Assembly (NCBI GenBank): GCA_032073245.1
Contig: DAMANX010000008.1
Coordinates: 1-64,000 of the forward strand
Reading direction: 5' to 3'
Length of the DNA: 64,000 nucleotides
DNA from: QVMG01 sp032073245
GTDB lineage: Bacteria > Bacteroidota > Bacteroidia > Bacteroidales > Tannerellaceae
The notes beneath the pieces were generated by a model. It ran no database searches. It saw nothing but the letters and a program-made list of their open reading frames with translations, and was not told where the DNA came from. Made by a program: the position numbers and the translations under genes. Of this stretch, positions 50,186 to 59,182 are shown in pieces. Within the stretch, counting starts at the first letter, position 1, and every line of letters starts with the position of its first letter.

Positions 50186-50295
50186 CTCCCCACCCGGGTG
50201 GAAAGATCTTTCCACCTAGGTGAAGAGGTCTTTCCACCTAGGTGAAGAGGTCTTTCCACCCAGGTGAAACGATCTTTCCACCCAGGTGGGGAGAT
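50186..50295. repeat. Array of five 22-bp palindromic units (TTTCCACC type)
   Basis: Five head-to-tail units of exactly 22 bp at 50186, 50208, 50230, 50252 and 50274, each around a palindrome like CCACCTAGGTG or CCACCCAGGTG. The first and last units carry CCCCACC and GGTGGGGAGAT, closing the array with an outer inverted repeat (50184-50194 and 50285-50295). The 566-bp gap 49999-50564 has no gene but holds this array, a terminator and the sigma factor promoter. Confidence 0.92.
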
Positions 50296-50416
50296 TAAAA
50301 GTTGCTTTACAAAGTATAAAAATATAAGAAGACAGTAAAAGAAGCTTGCATTGGGGTACTAATAGTAATCTCCGAGATATTCCCACTCATTAACATTTAT
50401 ATTAGTCAGAAGATTT

Positions 50417-50424
50417 TATCTTTG
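50417..50424 (+). promoter_or_regulatory. -7 box of the ECF sigma gene
   Basis: TATCTTTG, a full match to TAnnTTTG. The leader would be about 135 bases long and contains a CGTGA/TCACG hairpin (50536-50554) just before the start codon, a possible control point. Confidence 0.55.
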
Positions 50425-50564
50425 CGCTATTGTTCTGTAAAAGATTTGATATTTGTGGAAATAAAATCTTATATTATTTTTTCTACAGAATGCAGCGTTT
50501 AATAAGTATATAACATCATAATATGTGTACGGCCTCGTGATCGGGGTAGTCACGGCACGACTGA

Positions 50565-51092
50565 ATGAATGAGCAACAACTGATAGAGAGTTGTAAGAAG
50601 GGAAACAGACGGGCTCAGAAGGAGCTATATGAAACATATTCCCGCAAAATGATGGGGGTTTGCCTACGCTATGTAAGTGACAGGGAAACTGCTCGTGATT
50701 TGCTGCAGGATGGTTTTGTAAAAGTCTTTACCAGTATGGATTCCTATTCGGGAGCTGGCTCATTTGAAGGTTGGATGCGAAAGATCTTTGTTAATAATGC
50801 GTTGGAATATCTGCGTAAATCGGATGTGTTGCGTGATGCGACTGATCTTGATAACACAGCGGAATTAGTTCAGCCTAACGGTTCGGTCATATCCGATATG
50901 TCGGCTGTTGAATTAATGCAACTCGTACAGGCATTGCCTGTTGGTTTCCGTACGGTATTCAATCTGTTTGCGATAGAGGGTTATTCGCATAAGGAGATAA
51001 GCGAAATGTTGGTTATTACCGAGAGTACTTCCCGTTCGCAATACACTCGTGCCAAACAGTTATTACAACGTAAGATTAACGAATTGTATTGA
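50565..51092 (+). CDS. ECF-type RNA polymerase sigma factor
   Basis: A 175-residue extracytoplasmic-function sigma factor. Region 2 (about residues 22-85) has ELYETYSRKMMGVCLRYV, then DRETARDLLQDGFVKVFTSM and the -10 reading part FEGWMRKIFVNNALEYLRK. Region 4 (about 118-172) has LVQALPVGFRTVFNLFAIEG, YSHKEISEMLVITESTSRSQ and RAKQLLQRKINEL. The start at 50565 (MNEQQLIESCKKGNRRAQ) is typical. Nine bp later a protein starts that looks like its anti-sigma partner. As I recall, in B. thetaiotaomicron such pairs (Das sigma with Dma anti-sigma) control outer membrane vesicle release. Target promoters are not visible. Confidence 0.94.
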   Translation: MNEQQLIESCKKGNRRAQKELYETYSRKMMGVCLRYVSDRETARDLLQDGFVKVFTSMDSYSGAGSFEGWMRKIFVNNALEYLRKSDVLRDATDLDNTAELVQPNGSVISDMSAVELMQLVQALPVGFRTVFNLFAIEGYSHKEISEMLVITESTSRSQYTRAKQLLQRKINELY

Positions 51093-51101
51093 AGAAGTAA
51101 A

Positions 51102-52400
51102 ATGAAAGATAAAGAAAGAGACAAATTTGACGACCTGTTCCGCTCAAAGCTATATGATTTTGAGGTGGATACTATCCAGGATGATTGGGAGATGATCGCA
51201 GATCGCCTTCCGGGTGCTGTCTCCATACCATTCTATAGAAAGGCCGCATTCTGGGGAGCGGCTGCTGTGGTTGCGGTACTCATGGTAATGGGTAGTATTT
51301 TTATATTTGAGAAAGAACAGGTTTCTCCTCAGATTGCACAGGAGATACAGCAGAAAACAGAGGAACTCGATTCTCGGGTACAGGAGGAAATAATACCTAC
51401 CAGGCAAAAACAAGATATAACAGGCACTTCTTCAAAAGAGGCTATTAAACCTGTGATAGCAAAGACCCAAGGACAAACCAATAAAATTGAAAACAGCGTG
51501 AAACTTCCTATAATGGAAGGTGAAGATGATATAAATGAGGAACAGCCTACACGGGTTGGTGTGGATGAACAACGGATCTCTGAGGCCGCAAGTGGTGTTG
51601 AAGACGAAGTAAAAGATGCGGCAACAGAATCTCCGGGGGTGATAAAAGAGGTGGAGCAACCTTTTATTGCACAAGTTACACCGGATAAATCTAAAAAAGA
51701 GAAAGGCCCACGTAAATGGGGATTCGGAATGGGAGCTGGAGGCTTATCGATCGGAGCAAATAATATTGTTCCCGATTATATGGTAAGCACAATGGGATTA
51801 CGTAGTGAAGACTTGCTATTAATGAATGCTGCGAATCCTAATAAGTCTCTTCCCAAAACAGATGTTCATCATAATAAACCTATTTCTTTTGGCTTGGGAG
51901 TGAGCCGTTCTCTTAATAACCGGTTCTCTCTTGGTTCTGGTTTGACTTATTCGTACTTATCTTCTAATTGGGAGACAAAGGATGAATATCATGTGAAAAC
52001 GACTCAAAGACTTCACTTCATAGGTATTCCACTGTCACTTACCTATAAGATTGCAGAATGGAACCGTATTAATTTTTATGCATCAACAGGTTTCCTGGCA
52101 GAGCTAAATGTGGCAGGTAATCAAAAAGGTGAATTATTAAGAGATGCTATGACGGATGATGTGGTGATTGATACAAATAAGAAATCCGTCCGCATGAAAG
52201 AACTCTTGTTTTCTGCAAATGCAAAAGTCGGCCTAAGCTATCCGGTACTTAGTTTCCTGAGCGCTTATGGCGAGGTGGGAGCTTCTTATTATTTTGATAA
52301 TGGAAGTGCATTTTTTGATAAACAAAGTGATAGACCTACTATTTATTCAGAGAAGCCTTTCAATGTGAATCTACAACTCGGATTCCGGTTTAACTTTTAA
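51102..52400 (+). CDS. Dual-membrane-spanning anti-sigma-like protein with outer membrane barrel
   Basis: A 432-residue protein without a cleavable signal. Residues 1-47 are soluble and charged (MKDKERDKFDDLFRSKLYDF, DTIQDDWEMIADRLPG), like the cytosolic part of an anti-sigma factor. One membrane helix is at 49-69 (FWGAAAVVAVLMVMGSIFIF). A polar, Glu/Gln-rich linker (about 70-200) could cross the periplasm. The last ~230 residues form a PorT-like beta-barrel (KWGFGMGAGGLSIGANNIV, ISFGLGVSRSLNNRFSLGSG, FYASTGFLAELNVAG) ending in LQLGFRFNF with the C-terminal aromatic of barrel proteins. One chain would thus sit in both membranes and bind the sigma factor encoded 9 bp upstream. It resembles the Dma proteins of Bacteroides. 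Sigma binding is inferred. Confidence 0.85.
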   Translation: MKDKERDKFDDLFRSKLYDFEVDTIQDDWEMIADRLPGAVSIPFYRKAAFWGAAAVVAVLMVMGSIFIFEKEQVSPQIAQEIQQKTEELDSRVQEEIIPTRQKQDITGTSSKEAIKPVIAKTQGQTNKIENSVKLPIMEGEDDINEEQPTRVGVDEQRISEAASGVEDEVKDAATESPGVIKEVEQPFIAQVTPDKSKKEKGPRKWGFGMGAGGLSIGANNIVPDYMVSTMGLRSEDLLLMNAANPNKSLPKTDVHHNKPISFGLGVSRSLNNRFSLGSGLTYSYLSSNWETKDEYHVKTTQRLHFIGIPLSLTYKIAEWNRINFYASTGFLAELNVAGNQKGELLRDAMTDDVVIDTNKKSVRMKELLFSANAKVGLSYPVLSFLSAYGEVGASYYFDNGSAFFDKQSDRPTIYSEKPFNVNLQLGFRFNF

Positions 52401-52440
52401 AGAAATAAACCTAATATAATATATTAAATAAGTGATTAAA

Positions 52441-53208
52441 ATGAAACAGTTTAAATTTTTAGCCGGGGCTACAGCCTCAATTCTTTTACTATTTACTTCT
52501 TGCCTGGGCGATACGAATTCCACACGCGATTATCACAATGTTCCTGCCATGGCGTCAAGCAGTAGTTTTACTAAAACTATTATTGAATCATCAATAGGAA
52601 AAATTTATTCGGAAAGTTTGAATGGAATGTATTCTGATGAAGATTGTATGTTGGTTAGCTTTCAATATGATTCTTCGGATCCTAACAATGTAAATGAGGC
52701 AGAAAACGGATATTCTTATGTAAAGCTATTGGCTATGCCTACTTCAGTAGATAAAGGATATGCAGAGATAGCAAAAACTGATACATCAGCTTTAATTGAT
52801 GAGAAAGAAATTGCTTTGACATTAGGTTCTTATGCAGGAGCTGGTGGATATGCAGGTAAATATCTTTTCCTTTATTCAGTGTTTAAGGGAATGACCGACC
52901 AAAAGAATAGATGGTATTTGTTTTATGATGAACAGCAAACACCTCGTAAAGAAAGTGATGTGAATATATATACATTATTTATACGTGCTGTTGAAGCAGA
53001 CCCTGGTAAAACTCCTGCTATCAATAATGAAAAGATGAATGCTTTCCGTGTCGCAAATATAATTGATGAAATTAATTCTAAAGAAAGAGGAAATACTGTC
53101 TTTGGATTAGATATTCAGTATATTAGTGAAATAAATGAAGAAACATCGGCTCCTACCTGGAAGTCGTCAGACATTCTTCAATTTTACGTAGACAACTCAG
53201 AGAAATAA
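52441..53208 (+). CDS. NigD-like lipoprotein downstream of sigma/anti-sigma pair
   Basis: A 255-residue lipoprotein. Start: ATG at 52441, lipobox in ATASILLLFTSCLGDTN (Cys about residue 21). The mature part is beta-rich with repeated strands (YVKLLAMPTSVDKGYAEI, ALTLGSYAGAGGYAGKYLF, DVNIYTLFIRAVEADPG) and many acidic residues. Lipoproteins of the NigD group are the known follow-on genes of Das/Dma loci, and the order here fits, but the similarity is weak by eye. It is 40 bp after the anti-sigma-like gene, followed by a clear terminator. Likely a regulon member of the sigma factor, on the outer membrane. Confidence 0.65.
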   Translation: MKQFKFLAGATASILLLFTSCLGDTNSTRDYHNVPAMASSSSFTKTIIESSIGKIYSESLNGMYSDEDCMLVSFQYDSSDPNNVNEAENGYSYVKLLAMPTSVDKGYAEIAKTDTSALIDEKEIALTLGSYAGAGGYAGKYLFLYSVFKGMTDQKNRWYLFYDEQQTPRKESDVNIYTLFIRAVEADPGKTPAINNEKMNAFRVANIIDEINSKERGNTVFGLDIQYISEINEETSAPTWKSSDILQFYVDNSEK

Positions 53209-53234
53209 GAATATATAAATTATATTTCTAAATT

Positions 53235-53282
53235 AAGGCGTAGCTTTGCAGGAATCTGTATAGCTACGCCTTTTCTTTTTTA
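53235..53282 (+). terminator. Terminator of the sigma / anti-sigma / lipoprotein operon
   Basis: AAGGCGTAGCT (53235-53245) pairs with AGCTACGCCTT (53262-53272), with an inner GCAG/CTGT pair, followed by TTCTTTTTTA. It is a strong stem with a T-rich tail. Confidence 0.9.
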
Positions 53283-53289
53283 TTTTTAT

Positions 53290-53297
53290 TACCTTTG
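53290..53297 (+). promoter_or_regulatory. -7 box of the 250-aa lipoprotein gene
   Basis: TACCTTTG, a match to TAnnTTTG, 22 bp before the ATG at 53320, just after the terminator of the previous operon. Confidence 0.6.
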
Positions 53298-53319
53298 TCG
53301 AGATATTCAGATACGACGA

Positions 53320-54072
53320 ATGAAAAAGTATATTTTATATAATCTCTATTTATGGATCGTTCTCTTGCTTACTTCCTGTATGGGAGAAAGTGGTGAAAAG
53401 ACGTCGTATTTCCGTAATGGGGTGATAGTGACTCAACCCGAAGTTCGTCTTTATACCACTGATGGAGAATCTGATTATATAATTACATCTCCGGATATAG
53501 AAAGTTTGCCTGATTTGAAAGACGGGGATTGTTTCCAGGTGGAGTTTAAGGCAAATTTTACGGATACTCCTGATAAAAATGTTTATTCTGTAGAAGTGAA
53601 TCGCCTATATCCTGTTCCTGCATTAAATATAGAATCGACAAAAGATGTTCTGCCCGATACCATTCCTTCTGCTAATGAACAGTTGATGACTATTAATTTT
53701 AGAAAAGGGCAGTTTATCAAGGATCGTTTCTTTGTGCCTATAGAATTATTGGATTACAGGCAAGATCAGAGTGAGCTTTTTTCATTTAAGTATAATCCGG
53801 ATACATTGACGGTAGATACTATAACCAAACATCGTATTTATGAACTATATGTGCGTTCTATTCGTGAAGGGGGCGTCGACTCAATAAAAATCAGGGAACA
53901 TATTCAAATGCAAGCTTTGGTTTTGGATAATTTCTTGGAAGAAGTAATTGAAAGAGAGAAAGAGGCTCAAGAAGATTCTGTGTTTTTCCGGTTTAAATAC
54001 CCCAATAAATTCAATGTAGACTCTACACTTTTACGGTGGACGCAAACCGACATATATTCCATTAAGTTGTAA
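53320..54072 (+). CDS. DUF4827-like or NigD-like lipoprotein (250 aa), family uncertain
   Basis: A lipoprotein with lipobox LYLWIVLLLTSCMGESG (Cys about residue 20). An N-terminal beta-rich part (VIVTQPEVRLYTTDGESDY, CFQVEFKANFTDTPDKNVYS, VEVNRLYPVPALNI) recalls the OB-like domain of NigD proteins. A second part has IEREKEAQEDSVFFRFKYP. I cannot name the family with confidence. It has its own promoter after the terminator of the sigma operon, so it is probably separately expressed, though it could still be related in role to the 255-aa lipoprotein upstream. Many acidic residues suit an outer membrane or surface position. Confidence 0.55.
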   Translation: MKKYILYNLYLWIVLLLTSCMGESGEKTSYFRNGVIVTQPEVRLYTTDGESDYIITSPDIESLPDLKDGDCFQVEFKANFTDTPDKNVYSVEVNRLYPVPALNIESTKDVLPDTIPSANEQLMTINFRKGQFIKDRFFVPIELLDYRQDQSELFSFKYNPDTLTVDTITKHRIYELYVRSIREGGVDSIKIREHIQMQALVLDNFLEEVIEREKEAQEDSVFFRFKYPNKFNVDSTLLRWTQTDIYSIKL

Positions 54073-54089
54073 GAAACCGATTAATTAAG

Positions 54090-54097
54090 TACTTTTG
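54090..54097 (+). promoter_or_regulatory. -7 box of the Yip1-like / smpB operon
   Basis: TACTTTTG, a match to TAnnTTTG, 20 bp before the ATG at 54118. Confidence 0.6.
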
Positions 54098-54117
54098 TAG
54101 TCCAAAAGTAAACAAAG

Positions 54118-54684
54118 ATGTATAAAGAGATATTTAAATGGGTGGTTCTGATTATTTCTCAGCCGGCAAAGGCGTGGGAGATGCTTTCTCAGAAAGAAGA
54201 AAAGGATGATAGTGTCCTTTCCCGGTTTGTTTATCCTTTGATCGGATTACTCACGATTGCTGCTTTTTTAGGTATACTATTAACTCGGAAAGAGTTTGAT
54301 GTAGAACTTGCATTAAAAGCTTCTATTCGTACATTAGTTGCAGCCTTTGGTGGGTATCATCTGACTGTATACCTGCTGAATGAGATCTGGAGCGGTTTAT
54401 TTAAAAGAGAAAAGAATGTTCGTTTGTGGCAACGTTTCATAGGTTATTCATCTTCTTTGATCTTTACTTTGAATAGCGTATTGATGCTGATCCCTGAATT
54501 TTTCTTCTTGCGTATTTTTGTCTTATATACATTCTACATGGTATGGGAAGGGGCTGTAAGTTATATGCAGATAAATGAAAACGAAAGGCTTAAGTTTGTT
54601 GTTATTACCACAGCATTGATCCTGATCATTCCTTATGCTATACAAGTAATCTTGTTTTTATTAATGCCGGGATTACGCTTCTAA
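54118..54684 (+). CDS. Yip1-like integral membrane protein
   Basis: A 188-residue membrane protein with five likely helices: FVYPLIGLLTIAAFLGILLT, TLVAAFGGYHLTVYLLNEI, SSSLIFTLNSVLMLIPEFF, IFVLYTFYMVWEGAVSYM and FVVITTALILIIPYAIQVIL. The start MYKEIFKWVVLIISQPAKAWE, with its P-x-x-W-x-x-L/M pattern, and the spacing of helices fit the Yip1 domain family (DUF1282-like), of no settled function in bacteria. It is 13 bp before smpB and shares its transcript, driven by a -7 box right upstream. No charged or catalytic signature is seen within the helices. Confidence 0.7.
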   Translation: MYKEIFKWVVLIISQPAKAWEMLSQKEEKDDSVLSRFVYPLIGLLTIAAFLGILLTRKEFDVELALKASIRTLVAAFGGYHLTVYLLNEIWSGLFKREKNVRLWQRFIGYSSSLIFTLNSVLMLIPEFFFLRIFVLYTFYMVWEGAVSYMQINENERLKFVVITTALILIIPYAIQVILFLLMPGLRF

Positions 54685-54697
54685 CAGAAGAGATGAA

Positions 54698-55159
54698 ATG
54701 AAAGAAAAGATTACGAATAATATACAAATAAAAAATAAGCGGGCAACTTTCGATTATGAGTTGCTCGAAACATTTACGGCTGGGATTGTGCTTACCGGAA
54801 CGGAGATCAAATCAATCCGTCTGGGAAAAGCTAGCCTGGTAGATACACACTGTATTGTGGATAAAAGTGGAGTGTGGGTAAAGAATATGTATATTGCTGA
54901 ATATTTTTACGGTACATACAATAATCACGCGACCCGTCGAGACCGTAAGCTTCTGCTTAACCGCAAAGAGATCCGTAAATTAGAAACTGCTGCTACAAAC
55001 AGTGGTTTTACAATTGTTCCGACTCGTCTTTTTATCAATGATAAAGGAATAGCTAAAGTAGTTATTGCTATTGCCAAAGGAAAGAAAGAATATGATAAAA
55101 GGGATAGCCTTCGGGAGCGTGATGATAAACGGGAAATGGATAGGGCTTTTAAGCGGTAA
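54698..55159 (+). CDS. smpB: SsrA-binding protein SmpB
   Basis: A 153-residue RNA-binding protein that brings tmRNA to stalled ribosomes for trans-translation. The family signatures are plain: the start NNIQIKNKRATFDYELLETF, then AGIVLTGTEIKSIRLGKASL, the KNMYIAEYFYGTYNNHATRR loop, REIRKLETAATNSGFTIVPT and the basic tail DKREMDRAFKR that enters the decoding centre. The length is normal. It is co-transcribed with the Yip1-like gene (13-bp gap) and followed by the palindromic element at 55193-55385. No ssrA gene is in the window. Confidence 0.97.
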   Translation: MKEKITNNIQIKNKRATFDYELLETFTAGIVLTGTEIKSIRLGKASLVDTHCIVDKSGVWVKNMYIAEYFYGTYNNHATRRDRKLLLNRKEIRKLETAATNSGFTIVPTRLFINDKGIAKVVIAIAKGKKEYDKRDSLRERDDKREMDRAFKR

Positions 55160-55192
55160 TTGCTAAAAAGTAGTATCAACTTTGAAGCTAAC

Positions 55193-55385
55193 TAAAAAAT
55201 AATATCAATTTTCTCCTCCTTAGCAAAGGAGGAGTACCCGAACGAAGAGAGGGGGAGGTGGTTTGGTGTAACTATAGTTTATATATCATCTTATTAATAT
55301 TCTCAGAATAGACCCAACCACCTCCCCCCTCGTACCTCAGGGTACTCCTCCTTTGTTAAGGAGGAGAAATTTGTCACTATATTTA
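55193..55385. repeat. ~195-bp palindromic MITE/REP-like element, copy 2
   Basis: Same design as 14308-14502: outer AT-rich arms, a CTCCTCCTT-AGCA-AAGGAGGAG hairpin on the left and the matching one (TTTGTTAAGGAGGAG) on the right, GGAGGTGGTT / AACCACCTCC inside, and AGAATAGACCCAACC near the centre. It fills most of the 317-bp gap between smpB and metH. A short AAGGG/CCCTT hairpin (55442-55459) lies before metH. Confidence 0.87.
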
Positions 55386-55476
55386 CATATTTGTAAGATG
55401 CATATAAGGTGGCTTTTCAAAAAAAAATATTTGAGTAAAGAAAGGGAGTAGGTGCCCTTACTAAGTAATTAAACAA

Positions 55477-58400
55477 ATGAAGAGCAAAGATCAATTCTTA
55501 AAGCTCCTGAGTGAGCGTATTCTGTTACTGGATGGTGGAATGGGAACGATGGTTCAGCGATTTAACCTGACAGAACACGACTATCGTGGAGAACGTTTTG
55601 CCAACTTTCCGGGTCAATTGAAAGGTAATAATGACTTATTGTGTATTACCCGTCCGGATGTGATCCGATCCATACATCAACAATACCTGGAAGCAGGTTC
55701 AGATATAATCACTACAAATACATTCAATGCAAACGCAATCTCAATGGAAGATTACGGAATGCAGGCTTATGTCAGAGAGATGAATGAATCAGCTGGAAAA
55801 TTGGCTCGTGAGGCAGCTGATTGTTTCCAAGCTGAACATCCCGAAAGAGATATATTTGTGGCCGGTTCATTTGGACCTACTAATAAAACAGCTTCTATGA
55901 GCCCGGATGTAAATGATCCGGCATATCGTTCTGTTACTTATAAAGATCTTTATGAAGCATATAAGGAACAAGCGGAAGCTCTTATTGATGGAGGAGTTGA
56001 TATTCTTTTGTTTGAGACTGTATTCGATACATTAAATGCTAAAGCCGGGCTAAATGCGGCAGAAACGGTGCTATTGGAAAGAGGATTGGAAATTCCAATA
56101 ATGTTATCTCTTACGCTTTCAGCTCAGGGAGGGCGTACTTTTTCAGGACAGACACTCTATGCTTTCCTGGCTTCAGTACAACATGCTAATATTGTAAGTA
56201 TCGGCCTTAATTGTTCTTTTGGGGCTGCGGATATGAAACCTTATTTGAAAGATTTAGCTGATATAGCTCCTTATTATATCAGTGCTTATCCCAATGCAGG
56301 CTTACCTAATAGTTTCGGAACTTATGATGAAACACCGGAATTAATGGCCCAACATGTCCGGCCATTCGTGGAAGATGGACTTGTAAATATTATTGGTGGT
56401 TGTTGTGGTACAACTCCTTCCCATATTGCACAATATCCTGAACTGGTAAAGAATGCGAAGCCACGTATACCAGTAAAGAGATCGAATAATTTATGGCTTT
56501 CCGGTTTGGAATTATTGGAGGTTAAACCGGAGAATAACTTTATTAATATTGGCGAACGTTGTAACGTTGCCGGTTCACGTAAATTCCTGCGTTTGATTAA
56601 AGAAGGAAATCACGAAGAGGCATTATCCATCGCCCGCAAACAGGTAGAGGATGGTGCTCAGGTGATTGATATCAATATGGATGATGGTATGTTGGATGCA
56701 GTGAAGGAAATGACTACTTTCCTGAATCTTATTGCATCTGAACCTGATATAGCACGTGTACCGGTCATGATAGATTCTTCCAAATGGGAAGTCATTGAGC
56801 AGGGTTTGATGTGTGTTCAAGGGAAAAGCATTGTAAATTCTATATCTCTCAAGGAAGGTGAAGAACTTTTTCTCCAACGGGCAAGAAAGATAAAACGATT
56901 GGGCGCAGCTATTGTTGTAATGGCTTTTGATGAAGAAGGGCAAGCTGATACTTTTGAACGAAAGATTGCTATCTGTGATCGTGCATATTGTCTGTTGACA
57001 GAGAAAGCAGGTATTCAACCACAAGATATAATTTTCGATCCGAACGTACTGGCTATCGCTACTGGTATTGAGGAGCATAATGAATATGGATTAGCTTTTA
57101 TTCAAACCGTAGAATGGATAAAGAATAATCTTCCGGGTGCAAAAGTGAGCGGAGGAGTAAGTAATCTTTCATTTTCATTCCGTGGAAACAATTACGTTCG
57201 TGAAGCGATGCATGCTGTTTTTCTGTATCATGCAATTGCTAAAGGTATGGATATGGGAATTGTTAACCCATCAACTGCTGTGCTTTATGAGGATATTGAG
57301 CTTTCTTTCCGTTCGTTGTTGGAAGATGTTATATTAGCTCGCCGCCCGGAAGCAGCAGAAGAATTAATCTCCTATGCGCAACAACTGCAAGCGCAAACAA
57401 CAAATGATAATTCTTCTGAGGAAAAGAAAGCCTTATGGCGTGAAGGTACAGTAAAAGAACGATTGGAATATGCTTTAATAAAAGGGATAGGTGATTACTT
57501 AAATGATGATTTACAAGAAGCATTAATAGAATATCCTCGTGCTGTAGATATTATAGATGGCCCTTTAATGAGTGGAATGAATAAAGTCGGTGAACTTTTT
57601 GGTGCCGGAAAAATGTTTCTTCCGCAAGTTGTAAAGACAGCCCGGACAATGAAAAAGGCAGTAGCCATCCTACAACCTACAATCGAAGAGGAAAAGACAG
57701 CTGCGGGTTCATCCAAAGCCGGAAAAGTATTGTTTGCAACAGTAAAAGGTGATGTACATGATATTGGAAAGAATATTGTGTCCATCGTGCTTTCCTGTAA
57801 TAATTATGAGGTAATAGACTTGGGTGTAATGGTTCCTGCCGAAGTGATTGTAAAAAAAGCAATAGAAGAAAAGCCAGATTTACTTTGTCTTTCTGGATTG
57901 ATTACGCCTTCTTTGGAGGAAATGGTACATGTAGCTGATGAAATGCAAAAGGCAGGCCTTACTATCCCTATAATGATCGGAGGAGCAACAACTTCTAAAC
58001 TACATACTGCTATAAAGATTGCTCCTCATTATGATTATCCGGTAATTCATGTATTGGATGCTTCTCAGAATCCTCTGATTGCATCTAAACTATTAAATGC
58101 AGATACACGAAATGAGTATATTGAAACTTTAAACCGTGAGTATGAAGATTTACGCAACGGAGTAAATCAGAAGGAAGAAAAACTTGTCTCATTAGAATTT
58201 GCCAGAACTCATCATGTACAAATAGATTGGTCTGGATATAATCCAGTTGCTCCCAAACAAAGTGGAATACAAGAGATACCATCTATACCTATTGAAGAGA
58301 TAGTTCCTTATATAAATTGGTCTTACTTTTTTATGGCATGGAAATTAAGCGGGCGTTTTTCCGAGATAGCAAATATTCATGGGTGTGATTCCTGCCGTGC

Positions 58401-59178
58401 GTCATGGTTAACCTCTTTCCCTGAAAATGAAAGAAACAAGGCTTCTGAAGCTATGCAACTATACAAAGATGCTGTCCGGTTGCTGGATCGACTGATTGAC
58501 TTGAAGGCAGAATACTGTAAAGCGCTTTATGGTTTTTTTCCAGCTTATAGTGATAAAGATACTTTATATATCGAAAATGAATCTATACCTGTTTTGCGTC
58601 AACAGGTAGAACGTACGGATGGTATTTATAAGTCTTTGGCTGATTATGTTATGCCTGAAATAATAAATAAGACAGATTATATCGGAGCATTTGTTGTAAC
58701 CGGAGGTGCAGGTTCCGACTATCTGAAAAATAAATTCGAAAAAGAAGGAGATAGCTATAATGCCATGTTGCTTCAAACATTAACTGACCGTTTAGCTGAA
58801 GCTACTGCAGAATATTTGCATCTTAAGATTCGTAAAGAATATTGGGGATATGCTTCAGAAGAATCACTTTCTGTATCTGATCTTTTTAAATCCAAATATC
58901 AGGGTATACGACCGGCAATAGGTTATCCTTCTTTGCCCGATCAATGGTTGAATTTCACATTAGATAAATTACTGGATATGTCACGAATTGGAGTGACTTT
59001 GACAGAAAACGGGGCTATGTTACCCACTGCATCAATAAGTGGTTTATATATAGCTCACCCACAGGCTGAATATTTCATGGTAGGACATATCGACCAGGAA
59101 CAATTGTCTGATTATACTTCCCGTCGGCATTTAACAGAGGAGGAAACACGGAAGTTATTAAATAAGAATCTTACGTAA
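55477..59178 (+). CDS. metH: Cobalamin-dependent methionine synthase
   Basis: A 1233-residue enzyme that makes methionine from homocysteine and 5-methyltetrahydrofolate with cobalamin as carrier. All four modules are visible. The homocysteine domain (residues 1-330) starts ILLLDGGMGTMVQRF and has the zinc Cys in GLNCSFG and in IIGGCCGTTP. The folate domain (340-640) has NFINIGERCNVAGSRKF and ARKQVEDGAQVIDINMDDGM. The cobalamin domain (660-890) has the base-off motif D-x-H-x-x-G in VKGDVHDIGKNIV, then GLITPSLEEM. The activation domain (900-1233) includes AWKLSGRF and the SAM-site part TIEEETRK-like end. The length is full, so the pathway is probably active if B12 is obtained. The leader shows no known riboswitch. 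Confidence 0.97.
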   Translation: MKSKDQFLKLLSERILLLDGGMGTMVQRFNLTEHDYRGERFANFPGQLKGNNDLLCITRPDVIRSIHQQYLEAGSDIITTNTFNANAISMEDYGMQAYVREMNESAGKLAREAADCFQAEHPERDIFVAGSFGPTNKTASMSPDVNDPAYRSVTYKDLYEAYKEQAEALIDGGVDILLFETVFDTLNAKAGLNAAETVLLERGLEIPIMLSLTLSAQGGRTFSGQTLYAFLASVQHANIVSIGLNCSFGAADMKPYLKDLADIAPYYISAYPNAGLPNSFGTYDETPELMAQHVRPFVEDGLVNIIGGCCGTTPSHIAQYPELVKNAKPRIPVKRSNNLWLSGLELLEVKPENNFINIGERCNVAGSRKFLRLIKEGNHEEALSIARKQVEDGAQVIDINMDDGMLDAVKEMTTFLNLIASEPDIARVPVMIDSSKWEVIEQGLMCVQGKSIVNSISLKEGEELFLQRARKIKRLGAAIVVMAFDEEGQADTFERKIAICDRAYCLLTEKAGIQPQDIIFDPNVLAIATGIEEHNEYGLAFIQTVEWIKNNLPGAKVSGGVSNLSFSFRGNNYVREAMHAVFLYHAIAKGMDMGIVNPSTAVLYEDIELSFRSLLEDVILARRPEAAEELISYAQQLQAQTTNDNSSEEKKALWREGTVKERLEYALIKGIGDYLNDDLQEALIEYPRAVDIIDGPLMSGMNKVGELFGAGKMFLPQVVKTARTMKKAVAILQPTIEEEKTAAGSSKAGKVLFATVKGDVHDIGKNIVSIVLSCNNYEVIDLGVMVPAEVIVKKAIEEKPDLLCLSGLITPSLEEMVHVADEMQKAGLTIPIMIGGATTSKLHTAIKIAPHYDYPVIHVLDASQNPLIASKLLNADTRNEYIETLNREYEDLRNGVNQKEEKLVSLEFARTHHVQIDWSGYNPVAPKQSGIQEIPSIPIEEIVPYINWSYFFMAWKLSGRFSEIANIHGCDSCRASWLTSFPENERNKASEAMQLYKDAVRLLDRLIDLKAEYCKALYGFFPAYSDKDTLYIENESIPVLRQQVERTDGIYKSLADYVMPEIINKTDYIGAFVVTGGAGSDYLKNKFEKEGDSYNAMLLQTLTDRLAEATAEYLHLKIRKEYWGYASEESLSVSDLFKSKYQGIRPAIGYPSLPDQWLNFTLDKLLDMSRIGVTLTENGAMLPTASISGLYIAHPQAEYFMVGHIDQEQLSDYTSRRHLTEEETRKLLNKNLT

Positions 59179-59182
59179 AGAT

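Noticed and set aside
55386..55476. SAM or cobalamin riboswitch before metH
   Set aside because: The leader is short and holds only a 5-bp hairpin; no conserved riboswitch core could be seen.
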